Assembly (NCBI GenBank): GCA_023512135.1
Contig: JAIMAG010000015.1
Span: 1 to 61,000, forward strand
DNA: 61,000 nucleotides
Origin: Terriglobia bacterium
Lineage (GTDB): Bacteria; Acidobacteriota; Terriglobia; Acidiferrales; UBA7541
Direction of reading: 5' to 3'
In this document: piece by piece, positions 51,737-60,714 of the stretch
Position numbering within the stretch: the stretch's first letter is position 1
How the letters are laid out: each line of letters begins with the position of its first letter
The notes under the pieces: generated by a model
Told to the model about the DNA's origin: nothing
Seen by the model: the letters and a program-made list of their open reading frames with translations, nothing else
Database searches by the model: none
Translations under genes and position numbers: made by a program

Positions 51737-52347
51737 TGCTTCGTGTGGGCCTGACCGGCGGAATTGCCTGCGGAAAAACAACCGTGGCACGCATGTTCGC
51801 CGAGCTCGGCATTCCGGTACTCGAAGCCGATGGAGTAGCTCATGCTCTGCTCGAGCCCGGCCAGCCCGCCTATGCCGCTGTCGTGGCCGAGTTCGGTCCG
51901 CAGGTGTTGCGGGCAGACGGCACCGTAGACCGGGGTCGGCTGGGTGAAATCGTTTTTGCCGATCGCGACCGGCTCGAACGCCTGAACCAGTTGGTCCATC
52001 CGGGCGTACGGGAAGCGATCGAGCACTGGTTCGCCGAGCAGGCCGGCCGTGGCGCCCGCGTAGCCCTCGTGGAAGCCGCGCTCCTGGTGGAAGCCGGTTA
52101 CCACCGCCATCTGGATCGCCTGATTGTGGTCTGGTGTCGTCCTGAGCAGCAGCGCGAACGGTTGCTGGCCCGCGGGCTTTCGCCCCGGCAGGCCGAGCAG
52201 CGCATCGCGGCGCAGATGCCGCTGGAAGAAAAACTCCGGCTCGCCGACGATGTCATCGATTGCTCCGGCTCGCTCGAGCAGACGCGGCGACAGGTCGAAG
52301 CGCTCGCTGCGCAACTGTTAGCACTGGCGGCAGCGCCGCCCGGATGA
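51736..52347 (+). CDS. coaE: Dephospho-CoA kinase
   Basis: A 203-residue P-loop kinase for the last step of coenzyme A synthesis. The Walker A motif GLTGGIACGKTTVARMFAEL is at the N-terminus. ADGVAHALLEPG and LVEAALLVEAGYHRHLDRLI follow, with the CoA-family segment IVVWCRPEQQRERLLARG. Its ATG overlaps the folD stop, so the two genes are coupled. Confidence 0.94.
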   Translation: MLRVGLTGGIACGKTTVARMFAELGIPVLEADGVAHALLEPGQPAYAAVVAEFGPQVLRADGTVDRGRLGEIVFADRDRLERLNQLVHPGVREAIEHWFAEQAGRGARVALVEAALLVEAGYHRHLDRLIVVWCRPEQQRERLLARGLSPRQAEQRIAAQMPLEEKLRLADDVIDCSGSLEQTRRQVEALAAQLLALAAAPPG

Positions 52348-52403
52348 GCCGGACGTGATTGGTTCGCAGGCGGACTCAGGCTCCGCAGAAAGGCAGGAGA
52401 ACG

Positions 52404-53567
52404 ATGACCACGACCCCGCGCGCACGCAACCTGATTCACCTGCTTGTGTTGGGTGCCGTCATTGGTCTGTTTGGCTGGTGGGCCGGCGCACGCTGGGGCA
52501 CGCCGCAGCCGACGCGGGTGGGGGCTGTCCCGGACGCCTCCTTGTTCCCGCAGAGCACCGCCACGGGCGAGCTCACCCCGGACGAGGTCGTCAACGTGCG
52601 CGTCTATGCGCAGGCCGCACCGGCCGTCGCCAACATCGTGACCCGCACCATCGAGTATGATTTCTTCTTCAATCCGGTGCCTGTCGAGGGTGCCGGCTCC
52701 GGCTTTCTGATCGACGCGCAGGGCCACATCCTCACGAATGCCCATGTCGTGGATAATGCCGACCAGATCGAAGTTTCCTTGGGCGAGCGCGGCGAGCAGG
52801 GGCGCTACCGTGCCCGCATCGTTGGCCGCGACGAACGCAATGACGTCGCTCTTCTGAAAATCGACCCGGGACGCCGCACGTTGAAACCGTTGCCGCTCGG
52901 CGATTCCAGCGCTGTCCGTGTCGGTCAGCGGGTGCTCGCCATCGGCAATCCTTTCGGTTTTCAGAGCACGCTCACCACCGGCGTCGTCAGCGCCACCGAG
53001 CGCACCGTGCAAACCGGCCCGCAGACCTTCATCGATCAAGCCATCCAAACCGACGCCGCCATCAACCGCGGCAATTCCGGCGGCCCGCTGCTGAACACGC
53101 GCGGCGAGGTGATCGGCATCAACACCCTGATCATTTCTCCGAGCGGAGCCGCCAGCGGCATCGGCTTCGCCATTCCCATCAACACCGCTCGCCGGATCGC
53201 GGAAGACCTGATCCGCTATGGCCGTCCGCGGCGGGCGTACCTGGGTGTGGAGGGCACGCCGCTCTGGCCTGATCTGGCCGAAGCCCTCGGCCTGCCGGTC
53301 GGGGAAGGCATCCTGATCGAACGCGTGGAACCCGGCGGCCCGGCCGACCGCGCGGGTCTGCGCGGCGGCGACCGCGCCGTTCGTGCCGGGCTGCGTCGGT
53401 TGATCATCGGCGGCGATGTGCTCGTGGCCATCGACGGGGAGCCCGTTCGCAATTCCTTCGAGCTGAACGTGCTGATGAACCGGCGCCAGCCGGGTGACAG
53501 CGTCACCGTCACCATCTATCGCGGGGATCGCAAGATGGATGTCCGCGTCCGCTTGGGCGAACGCTGA
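52404..53567 (+). CDS. HtrA/DegP-type serine protease with PDZ domain
   Basis: A 387-residue envelope protease from ATG 52404 behind AGGAG. An N-terminal membrane anchor or signal (LIHLLVLGAVIGLFGWWAGA) is followed by the trypsin-like domain with the triad His in LTNAHVVDNA, Asp in DERNDVALLKI and Ser in INRGNSGGPLLN. One PDZ domain (about 285-385) includes EGILIERVEPGGPADRAGLR and a short insertion (GDRAVRAGLRRLIIGG). Family members degrade or refold damaged envelope proteins. A single PDZ makes it DegS-like or of the general S1C type. It is 56 bases after coaE. Confidence 0.92.
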   Translation: MTTTPRARNLIHLLVLGAVIGLFGWWAGARWGTPQPTRVGAVPDASLFPQSTATGELTPDEVVNVRVYAQAAPAVANIVTRTIEYDFFFNPVPVEGAGSGFLIDAQGHILTNAHVVDNADQIEVSLGERGEQGRYRARIVGRDERNDVALLKIDPGRRTLKPLPLGDSSAVRVGQRVLAIGNPFGFQSTLTTGVVSATERTVQTGPQTFIDQAIQTDAAINRGNSGGPLLNTRGEVIGINTLIISPSGAASGIGFAIPINTARRIAEDLIRYGRPRRAYLGVEGTPLWPDLAEALGLPVGEGILIERVEPGGPADRAGLRGGDRAVRAGLRRLIIGGDVLVAIDGEPVRNSFELNVLMNRRQPGDSVTVTIYRGDRKMDVRVRLGER

Positions 53568-53675
53568 TCCTGTGCCCGCCGGAGGGGGCAAAATTAAGAC
53601 GCCGCGCCATGTGCCGGTTTGCTCAGAAAGCCGTTGCGTGGTTGCGGGATTCATTTTCTGGTTCGGGAGGTGACT

Positions 53676-54101
53676 GTGAAGAAAGCCAAGCGCATTCTGG
53701 TCGGCATCAAAGATGCATCACACGCTGCCGCGCTCGCTGAGCTGGCCTGCCGGGTTGCCGCGAAGGGAGCGAAGATCTGGCTCGCGCACGTGATCGAGCT
53801 GCCCGCGGCCACGCCACTCGATGCACCGGTGCCCGGGCTGGAAACGGCAGCCAGAAAAGCCCTCGCCGCCGCACAACGCACCGTTCGCCGCTTCCGACTG
53901 CAACCGGCCCCGTTGCTGCTCCGCGCACGGCTGGCCGGCGAGGCTCTGCTGGATGAGCTCAAAGAGAAAAAGATTGACCTGGCTGTGCTCGGCTATCACC
54001 ACAAGCGCACACTCGGGGAGATGCTGCTCGGGACGACGCACGACTACCTGGCCCGGCACGCGCCCTGCCACCTGCTGATGAGTATCCCGCCGCGCGGCTA
54101 G
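53676..54101 (+). CDS. Universal stress protein family protein
   Basis: A 141-residue cytoplasmic protein starting at GTG 53676 behind GGGAGG. The N-terminal strand KRILVGIKDASHAAALAELA, the second strand IWLAHVIELP and the C-terminal IDLAVLGYHHKRTLGEMLLG then TTHDYLARHAPCHLLM give the UspA alpha/beta order. The ATP-binding glycine motif is only partly kept, so nucleotide binding is uncertain. The gene stands alone. Confidence 0.8.
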   Translation: MKKAKRILVGIKDASHAAALAELACRVAAKGAKIWLAHVIELPAATPLDAPVPGLETAARKALAAAQRTVRRFRLQPAPLLLRARLAGEALLDELKEKKIDLAVLGYHHKRTLGEMLLGTTHDYLARHAPCHLLMSIPPRG

Positions 54102-54107
54102 GGCGGG

Positions 54108-54887
54108 CTAGTCGGGCCATTGACGGCGCCAGGCATCGCGTTCCGCCGGGGCCAGATGGAACCAGGCCTCGGCGAGGTCGCGCGCCTGTTCCAGGCGGCG
54201 CTGCAGCTCGGCCTGTTTGCGGGCGATGGTTTCCGCATCGGCCCGCGCGGGAACTTCCACCACCGGAGCGATGACCACCACGGCGCGGCTGAACGGGTGC
54301 GGGATCTGGAACTGGTCCCAGCTCTTCTGGAGCGTCCAGGCGTGCTCGACGCCGATGTGGAACGCCAGAATCGGCATGCCGGTGCGTCGCGCCAGCAGCA
54401 CGGCGCCCGGTTTGGCCACGTAGCGCGGCCCGCGCGGCCCGTCGATCGTAAAGGCTACGTCGCGCCCCTGCCGCAGCCGTTCGGCCATCACCACCAGCCC
54501 GCGCAGTCCGCCGCGCGTCGAACTGCCCTGTGCCGTGCCGAATCCCAGTCGTTCGATGACCCGCCGCGTCCATTGCCCGTCGAAATTCACGCTGTTCAGC
54601 ACCACGATGCCCCGCTGTCGCCAGAACCACGTGGCTGCAAAAATGCATCGGTGCCAGAAGGCGAAAATCACCCGGCGCCCGGCAGCATGTTCCCGTTCCA
54701 AGTGCTCGAAGCCAAGCACGTCGAAGCGCAGCGTGCGGCCGAGCAGCCGTACCAGTTGTGCGCCCGCCCAGCCGAGCAGGCGCACCTGCACCTGCTGCCA
54801 GCGCGTCAGCGGACGCGGCCGGGTGTCGTAGAGCGGGTTGATGGCCTCCTGCTCCGATGGATGCAAGGGTGGGCTTGCGCCAGCCAT
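54108..54887 (-). CDS. Lysophospholipid-type acyltransferase (DUF374)
   Basis: A 259-residue protein of the DUF374 acyltransferase group, from ATG 54887. The catalytic-type histidine lies in VIFAFWHRCIFAATWFW. The acceptor-site motif is FTIDGPRGPRYVAKPGAVLL, and GMPILAFHIGVEHAWTL follows. Such proteins act at the inner membrane on lipid A precursors or phospholipids. The N-terminal 60 residues hold one amphipathic or membrane-associated helix. It is convergent with the stress-protein gene and divergent from the FecR-like gene. Confidence 0.85.
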   Translation of the reverse strand: MAGASPPLHPSEQEAINPLYDTRPRPLTRWQQVQVRLLGWAGAQLVRLLGRTLRFDVLGFEHLEREHAAGRRVIFAFWHRCIFAATWFWRQRGIVVLNSVNFDGQWTRRVIERLGFGTAQGSSTRGGLRGLVVMAERLRQGRDVAFTIDGPRGPRYVAKPGAVLLARRTGMPILAFHIGVEHAWTLQKSWDQFQIPHPFSRAVVVIAPVVEVPARADAETIARKQAELQRRLEQARDLAEAWFHLAPAERDAWRRQWPD

Positions 54888-54922
54888 AGGCGTATAGTAT
54901 ATGACCGAGGTTTTTCTTCCAC

Positions 54923-55918
54923 ATGAGGACGCGGCCTGGGAACTGGGCTGTAGCGGCCAGGGGCGGGATCGCAGTGTTGCTGGCGGGTGTGCTCGCCCTG
55001 TACGCCACCGGTCAGCAGCCTTCGCCGGAGCCGGTGGGCACCCTGCGCGCGGCTCGCGCCACCCTCAACGGGCAGCGCCTGGAAGCCGCCGTGCAGCGGC
55101 TGGAGAGTGGCAACGACGTGCAGCTCGACGGTTATGCAAAGATCGAGCTGGTCGAGGGTGGCGAAATTCACGCCTGCGGGCCGGCCAACTTCCGCGTGCT
55201 GAAGTCCGGTGCGGCAATCACCATCGCGGTCAACTCGGGCCGGCTCCGCGCTGTGCTCGACGACCGAACGGCGGTCACCTTCTACACTCCGTTCATCTCC
55301 GCCACACCGATTGCCATCGGCGACGATCCTCGCGAAGCAATTCTCGCTCTGGAGGGCGGGGCGATGTGCGTGCAGGCGGCGCGGGGTGCGTTGCGTCTGG
55401 AAAATCAGTTCACCGGAGAAACCCTGGTCGTGCCGCAGGCCGGCGAATTTTTCCTGCGCGATGGGCAACTGGTCGCAGCCCGCCAGTCCCTGCCAGCCTG
55501 CACGTGCCAGCCGCCACCGGAGCCGCCGCGGCCGCAGTTGGCCGGTGTTCGTTCGGACGGGCCTCCTCCGGCGGGTGGCGCGCCGCCGCGGCGCGTGTTC
55601 GCACTTCCGATGCAGCCGGCCCGGCCTGCCCCGGATGAGTCGGTGCCGCCCACCTCGGAGCTGCCACCGGCACCGCTGCCCGGCGAACCCGTCTGGACCG
55701 TCGTCATGCCTCCGCTCCGCTTCGATGCCTCTGCGCCGGAGCCGCCGCCGGAAGCCGACCCGCAGTTCATCGTTCTGATTCAGCAAGTCCGCGTGGAACC
55801 GGCACTGGTGTTTCGCGGCGTGGTCCAGGCGCGCACCGCGCCGCCTGCGCTGCGCGAGCCGGCCCGCAGCGGCAATCCGCTCGGCAGATTTTTCCGCTGG
55901 CTCCTGGGCCTAAGTTGA
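54923..55918 (+). CDS. Exported FecR-like protein with proline-rich region
   Basis: A 331-residue protein from ATG 54923. A signal or anchor (GGIAVLLAGVLALYATGQQ, about 14-32) is followed by a FecR-like beta domain (40-190): GNDVQLDGYAKIELVEGGEI, then FRVLKSGAAITIAVNSGRLR. A Pro/Ala-rich linker (about 195-285) and a short basic C-terminus (LGRFFRWLLGLS) complete it. It has no neighbouring sigma factor. With the protein at 40735 it is the second FecR-like envelope protein in the window. Confidence 0.65.
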   Translation: MRTRPGNWAVAARGGIAVLLAGVLALYATGQQPSPEPVGTLRAARATLNGQRLEAAVQRLESGNDVQLDGYAKIELVEGGEIHACGPANFRVLKSGAAITIAVNSGRLRAVLDDRTAVTFYTPFISATPIAIGDDPREAILALEGGAMCVQAARGALRLENQFTGETLVVPQAGEFFLRDGQLVAARQSLPACTCQPPPEPPRPQLAGVRSDGPPPAGGAPPRRVFALPMQPARPAPDESVPPTSELPPAPLPGEPVWTVVMPPLRFDASAPEPPPEADPQFIVLIQQVRVEPALVFRGVVQARTAPPALREPARSGNPLGRFFRWLLGLS

Positions 55919-55951
55919 TTGCAGTCGGGGCGGGAAGCCTGTGGGCGATGG

Positions 55952-57622
55952 CTACATGCCTTCGTAGTTGGGCCCGCCACCGCCTTCCGGCGGCACCCAG
56001 GTGATGATTTCGTAGGGGTCCATGATGTCGCAGGTTTTGCAGTGGACGCAGTTCGAGGCGTTGATTTTGAGCCGGCGTTCGCCCCGCTCTTCGGTCATCT
56101 CGTAGACGGCTGCGGGACAGAAATATTCGCACGGGTTGCCGTATTCGGTTGTGCAGCGCGTCACGCAGATGTTCGGATCGGCGACAATCAGGTGGCAGGG
56201 CTGATCTTCTTCGTGGCGGGTGCCGGAGTGGTAGACGTCGGTCAGCCGGTCGAACGTGAGCCGGCCGTCGCCTTTGAACCGTGGCGGCGGACTGCCGCGA
56301 CCATCCAGCCGTTGATAAGCTTCATGCCCCGGTCGCGTGCGCCACGGGTCGCGCAGCCCGCGCCCGCCGGTCAGCATCTGGAGCGCGCTGTGCAGGAGTC
56401 CGCTCCACAGCCCGCCGTGGAACGCCTGATGGAAATTCCGCACCGGCCAGAGTTCCTGCCGGATCCAGCTCTGTTCGATTTTCTTCTGAAACGCAGAAAG
56501 CGCTTTCGCTGAAGTGTCGCCGGCGCAGAGTGCCTCGAAGATGGTTTCTGCGGCCAGCATCCCGCTCTTCATGCCGGTGTGGATGCCTTTCAGCCGCTGC
56601 GCGTTCAGCAGGCTGGCGGAATCGCCGATGATCAGTCCGCCGTCCACATACGGCCGGGGCATCGAGTACCAGCCGCCGTAGGGCAGCGTCTTGGCGCCGT
56701 AGCGCACCAGTGTGCCGCCTTCGAGCAGACGTCGCACCAGCGGGTGCGTTTTGAATTTTTGAAATGCCTCGTGTGGATCGAACTGCGGGTCCGGATATTC
56801 CAGCGCCACCACCAGTCCCAGCGAGATGCGGTTCTGCTGCAAGCCGTAGATCCAGCCGCCACCGTAGATCCGCGTGCCGAGCGGCCAGCCCATCGTGTGC
56901 GCCACAAAGCCCGGAGAGATGCGCCCGGCGGGCACCTCCCACAGCTCTTTGATCCCCAGCCCGTAGACCTGCGGGTTCAGCCCGTCGAGCCCGTAGCGCC
57001 GCACCAGGGTTTTCGTCAGCGAGCCGCGCGGACCCTCGGCTAGCACGGTGACTCGCGCGCGCAACTCATAGCCGGGCGTGTAGTTCGCTTTCGGTCGCCC
57101 GTTCTTGTCGACGCCTTTGTCCTCGGTGATGACGCCGGCGATGCCTTCGTTTTCCCAGATCAGCTCGGCGCCGGCGAACTGCGTGAAGAGATTGATGCCC
57201 GCCTGCTCGACCCGTTCCGCCAGCCACTTCGCCAGCCGGTTCAGCGAAACCACGTAGTTGCCGTGATTGCGGAGCGGTGGCGGCGTAATGGGGAATTTCC
57301 ACGCCCGTTTCTCCGTCAGGAAGTAGACGGCATCTTCGCGAACCGGCGTGTCGCTGACCCCGGCTACCGCCGTCCGTTCAAACTCGGGCAGCAGCTCGCG
57401 CAGCGCGCGCGGGTCCAGGATGGCACCGGAGAGCTGGTGCGCGCCGATTTCGCGCGCCTTCTCCAGCACGTAGATGTTTTCTGCGCTCAGCCCCGCTGTA
57501 GCCGCCGCTTCCCGGTTCGCGTGGATCAACTGGGCCAGTCGCAGTGCGCAGGCCAGTCCCGCCGGGCCGGCACCCACAATGAGCACATCGGCATCCAGCC
57601 TTTCCCGTTCCGCAGGTTTCAT
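55952..57622 (-). CDS. Electron transfer flavoprotein-quinone oxidoreductase
   Basis: A 556-residue membrane-associated enzyme that passes electrons from reduced ETF to quinone. The FAD motif ADVLIVGAGPAGLACALRLA is at the N-terminus. GPRGSLTKTLVRRYGLDGLN and GGLIIGDSASLLNAQRLKGI mark the ETF-QO family. The C-terminal 4Fe-4S ligand set is visible as CVHCKTCDIMDP together with a preceding cysteine in CEYFCPAAVYE. It is the last gene of a minus-strand cluster, its ATG overlapping the previous stop (ATGA). Length matches the family. Confidence 0.95.
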   Translation of the reverse strand: MKPAERERLDADVLIVGAGPAGLACALRLAQLIHANREAAATAGLSAENIYVLEKAREIGAHQLSGAILDPRALRELLPEFERTAVAGVSDTPVREDAVYFLTEKRAWKFPITPPPLRNHGNYVVSLNRLAKWLAERVEQAGINLFTQFAGAELIWENEGIAGVITEDKGVDKNGRPKANYTPGYELRARVTVLAEGPRGSLTKTLVRRYGLDGLNPQVYGLGIKELWEVPAGRISPGFVAHTMGWPLGTRIYGGGWIYGLQQNRISLGLVVALEYPDPQFDPHEAFQKFKTHPLVRRLLEGGTLVRYGAKTLPYGGWYSMPRPYVDGGLIIGDSASLLNAQRLKGIHTGMKSGMLAAETIFEALCAGDTSAKALSAFQKKIEQSWIRQELWPVRNFHQAFHGGLWSGLLHSALQMLTGGRGLRDPWRTRPGHEAYQRLDGRGSPPPRFKGDGRLTFDRLTDVYHSGTRHEEDQPCHLIVADPNICVTRCTTEYGNPCEYFCPAAVYEMTEERGERRLKINASNCVHCKTCDIMDPYEIITWVPPEGGGGPNYEGM

Positions 57623-58803
57623 CGCGCCGCCATTCTATCAGAGGAATCCCGTTCGCCGGCTGATTCGCGCGGCTCCCACTCCGGCAACGCGCGCAGGCCG
57701 AGCAAGGCTTCTGCCGCCCAGGCGCCGAAATAGACCGACTGCGCCACGCCGTGTCCGCAGTAGCATCCCACGGCCAGGGCGTCTGCGCACTGCGCGTGCC
57801 GACGAAAGACGGGTTTCCAGCTCCGCCGGATGCTCATCGGGCCGCCCCAGCGGTACCGGATACGCACGGTGCGGAGCGCCGGATGCAGTCCGCGCACGCG
57901 CTGCTCGAGCGCCTCCAACAGGCCACGTGCCTCGTCCCGGTGCACGTCCAGGCGGGCCAGTTCGCGCCAGTCTTCCACGAACACCAGCCCGCTGCCGAAG
58001 ATGGCTCCGCCGTCGTCGAGCAGTCGGCCCCACAGATAGGGCAAATCGACCGTGTAGAACGGCCGGCGCGGTTCAGGCCCCAGCGCCGCCAACTGGTCCG
58101 GGTCGAGCGGTTCGGTGGCCACGGCCAGCGTCAGGCAGGGTTGTACCCGCCCGGCCAGGCTGCTCAGCTCGAGCGATTCGGCATCGGTGGCGAACAACAC
58201 TTTGTCGGCCGTCAGCCTGCTGTGCGGAGTGGTCAGCTGAATCGGGCTCGAAAACTCGGCCGCCAGCACCGGCGTCTGCTCCCAGATGTGCGCCCCGGCA
58301 AGCTGGGCAGCGCGAGCCAATCCGGAAACCAGTCGGCCTGCGTCCACCGTGCCGCCAGCCACTTCTCCCACCACGCCCAATTCGCCGTAGTCTTGCCAAC
58401 GGAAGGGAGAATCGGCGCGGATGTTGCTGTGGGCGATCTCCCATACGCCGGAAAGTTGCAGGCCGCAGTCCACCTGAAGCGTTTGCAGAACGCGGGCGAA
58501 TCCGTCCAGCACGTCGCCGAGCCCGGTCAGCTTGCCCGCTGCGGTTTCTCCGAGCACTACGCCGCCGGTTCGTCCGCTGGCGCCGGCGCCAATCCGGCGG
58601 GCCTCCAGCAGCACCACCGTTGCGCCGGGTGCCAGCCGGGCCAGCCACGCTGCCGCAGCCAGTCCGGTGAAACCGCCGCCAACGACAGCAAAATCGGCGC
58701 GGGCTGGAAACGTCGCGGGTGGCTGCGGCTGAAATTCGATCTGCCAGGGCGGCTGGCCCCATCGCGGCGCTGCGGATTCTGTCCATGGAGTTTGGGAGGG
58801 CAT
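57619..58803 (-). CDS. DAO-type FAD-dependent oxidoreductase
   Basis: A 394-residue flavoenzyme of the D-amino-acid/glycine/sarcosine oxidase superfamily. The dinucleotide motif ADFAVVGGGFTGLAAAAWLA (about 35-54) is followed by VVLLEARRIGAGASGRTGG, and the C-terminus has WGGPMSIRRSWKPV and AVGCYCGHGVAQSVYFGAWA. It is translationally coupled to ETF-QO and sits between ETF and ETF-QO genes, so electrons probably leave via ETF rather than oxygen. The amine or amino-acid substrate cannot be told from the sequence. Confidence 0.83.
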   Translation of the reverse strand: MPSQTPWTESAAPRWGQPPWQIEFQPQPPATFPARADFAVVGGGFTGLAAAAWLARLAPGATVVLLEARRIGAGASGRTGGVVLGETAAGKLTGLGDVLDGFARVLQTLQVDCGLQLSGVWEIAHSNIRADSPFRWQDYGELGVVGEVAGGTVDAGRLVSGLARAAQLAGAHIWEQTPVLAAEFSSPIQLTTPHSRLTADKVLFATDAESLELSSLAGRVQPCLTLAVATEPLDPDQLAALGPEPRRPFYTVDLPYLWGRLLDDGGAIFGSGLVFVEDWRELARLDVHRDEARGLLEALEQRVRGLHPALRTVRIRYRWGGPMSIRRSWKPVFRRHAQCADALAVGCYCGHGVAQSVYFGAWAAEALLGLRALPEWEPRESAGERDSSDRMAAR

Positions 58804-58868
58804 GGTGCATCAGCCGCTGGTCCGGCCGGCGCGCAGCGCGACGGCGGCGCCGGCAAGTGACACCCGGA

Positions 58869-59855
58869 TCAGGAAGACGCAGATTGCTCCAGGGCTTCGT
58901 TCAGCGCAGGAACAATTTCGAACAGGTCGGCGACGATGCCGTAATCGGCAATTTCGAAGATCGGCGCGTTCGGATCTTTGTTGATGGCCACGATCGTCCG
59001 CGAGCCCTTCATGCCCACGACGTGCTGGATGGCACCGCTGATGCCCAGCGCGATGTACAGCTTCGGGGCCACGGTCTGGCCGGAGCTGCCGATCTGCCGC
59101 TCCATCGGCAGCCAGCCTTCGTCGCAAATCGGACGCGAGGCGGCCAACTCTCCGCCCAGCAGTTTGGCCAGCTTTTCCGCCAGCGCGATGTTTTCTTTTT
59201 CTTTGATTCCGCGACCGACCGCCACAATGACCGGCGCCTGCGTCAGGTCCACGGCCTGCTTGGCTTCGCGAAACAGCTCGCCGGGCCGCACGCGGATCTG
59301 TTCCGGCGACAATTCCACCGACACCGCGCGCACCGGCGCCGGGCTGCTGCCCCGCTCGAGCTGGTCAGCGCGGAACGCACCCGCCTGTATGGTGGCCAGC
59401 CACGGCGGCGGGCCAGCGAAAGTGACATCGGCGGCCGTGCGACCCTGAAACATTTGCCGCACGAACACGACGCGGCCGTTTTCGTAGCGGTAGCCGATGC
59501 AGTCGGCCAGCAGGGCGCGGCCGAGCGCTGCGGCCAGCTTCGGCGCGAAGTCGCGCACCTGGTAGGTGTGCGGCAGCAGCACCAGCTCTGGCGCTTCCCG
59601 TTCGATCAGTTGCCGCAGTGCTAGGGTGAACCCGTCGGCAGTGTACGGTTCCAGCCGTTCGTGCTCGACCACGAGCACCTCGTCCAGCCGGTAGCCGGCC
59701 AGCTCTTCGGCCAGTGCGCGAATGCCCTGGCCGGGCAGGGCTGCCACCAGCCGACCGCCGGTTTCGGTGGCGAGCTGCTGCGCCGCCGCCAGCGTTTCGA
59801 AGCTGACCTTGTTCCATTTTCCCTGGCGCTGTTCGGCAATGAGCAGGATGCGCAT
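58869..59855 (-). CDS. etfA: Electron transfer flavoprotein, alpha subunit
   Basis: A 328-residue ETF large subunit. ATG 59855 (MRILLIAEQRQGKWNKVSFE) is chosen over a longer frame. The C-terminal FAD-binding domain has the family signature: VGRGIKEKENIALAEKLAKL, GWLPMERQIGSSGQTVAPKL, then YIALGISGAIQHVVGM and IVAINKDPNAPIFEIADYGI. It pairs with the beta subunit just upstream on the same strand (28-base gap). Confidence 0.96.
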   Translation of the reverse strand: MRILLIAEQRQGKWNKVSFETLAAAQQLATETGGRLVAALPGQGIRALAEELAGYRLDEVLVVEHERLEPYTADGFTLALRQLIEREAPELVLLPHTYQVRDFAPKLAAALGRALLADCIGYRYENGRVVFVRQMFQGRTAADVTFAGPPPWLATIQAGAFRADQLERGSSPAPVRAVSVELSPEQIRVRPGELFREAKQAVDLTQAPVIVAVGRGIKEKENIALAEKLAKLLGGELAASRPICDEGWLPMERQIGSSGQTVAPKLYIALGISGAIQHVVGMKGSRTIVAINKDPNAPIFEIADYGIVADLFEIVPALNEALEQSASS

Positions 59856-59883
59856 CACAGACGACCTTTCCGGCGCGGCTCCA

Positions 59884-60663
59884 TCACGAGCTTCCGAGTA
59901 CCCGGGCTTCGTGCTTGAGCTTTTCAAGCAACTTGGCTGCGACTTCTTTGGGCGGCCCCTGGAGGAATTCTGTCTTTTTCGTTTTCTCGGGCACGTAGAT
60001 GCGTTCCAGTTTCTGGGTCGGGGCCAACGAAGGCAACAGTTCGGTGCGCGGGATGGTGCGAATTTCTTTTTTCTTGGCTGCCATGATGCCCTTCAGGGTG
60101 GCATAGCGCACTTTGTTGATGCCCGACTGGATCGTCAGCAAAGCGGGCAGCGGCAGCTCGATCCACTGAAACCAGCCGGCTTCCAGTTCCCGTTTCAGGC
60201 GCAGGGATCCGTCCTGCACCTCGATGGACATGATGATCGTGGCGTGGGGCAGCCCGAGCAGTTCCGCCAGCAGGACGCCGGTCTGACCGAAGCCGTGGTC
60301 GTCGCTCTGCAGTCCGGTCAGCACCAGGTCGCACCGCTCCGGCTCGAGGGCACGCGCCAGCGCCTGAGCGGCTGCGAGCGGGTCCAGCCGGTAGAATTCC
60401 TCGTCCGCGATGTGGATGGCCCGGTCGGCCCCTTTCGCCAGCGCTTCTTTCAGGGTCTGCTTGGCTCGCTCGGGCCCCAGAGAAATCGCCACGACCTCGC
60501 CGCCGTGTTTTTCCTTCAGCCGCAGCGCCTCTTCCAGCGCGTAGCTGTCCGGTTCGTTCATCTCGAAGCTGATGTCGGTTTCGCGAATCCATGTACCGTC
60601 GGGCGCGATGTGCAGCGGCGCGTCTTTGGCGGGAACCTGCTTGACGCAGACAGCAATCTTCAC
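59884..60663 (-). CDS. etfB: Electron transfer flavoprotein, beta subunit
   Basis: A 259-residue ETF small subunit starting at GTG 60663 (MKIAVCVKQVPAKDAPLHIA). It contains VAISLGPERAKQTLKEALAK, LVLTGLQSDDHGFGQTGVLL and the signature ending LPALLTIQSGINKVRYATLK. The first gene of the ETF cluster, it lies 51 bases after fabF on the same strand. Confidence 0.96.
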   Translation of the reverse strand: MKIAVCVKQVPAKDAPLHIAPDGTWIRETDISFEMNEPDSYALEEALRLKEKHGGEVVAISLGPERAKQTLKEALAKGADRAIHIADEEFYRLDPLAAAQALARALEPERCDLVLTGLQSDDHGFGQTGVLLAELLGLPHATIIMSIEVQDGSLRLKRELEAGWFQWIELPLPALLTIQSGINKVRYATLKGIMAAKKKEIRTIPRTELLPSLAPTQKLERIYVPEKTKKTEFLQGPPKEVAAKLLEKLKHEARVLGSS

Positions 60664-60714
60664 CGGTCGCCTCCTCGTCTTCGGGCGCGGCCTGGGTACC
60701 GGGCCCGGCCGGGT

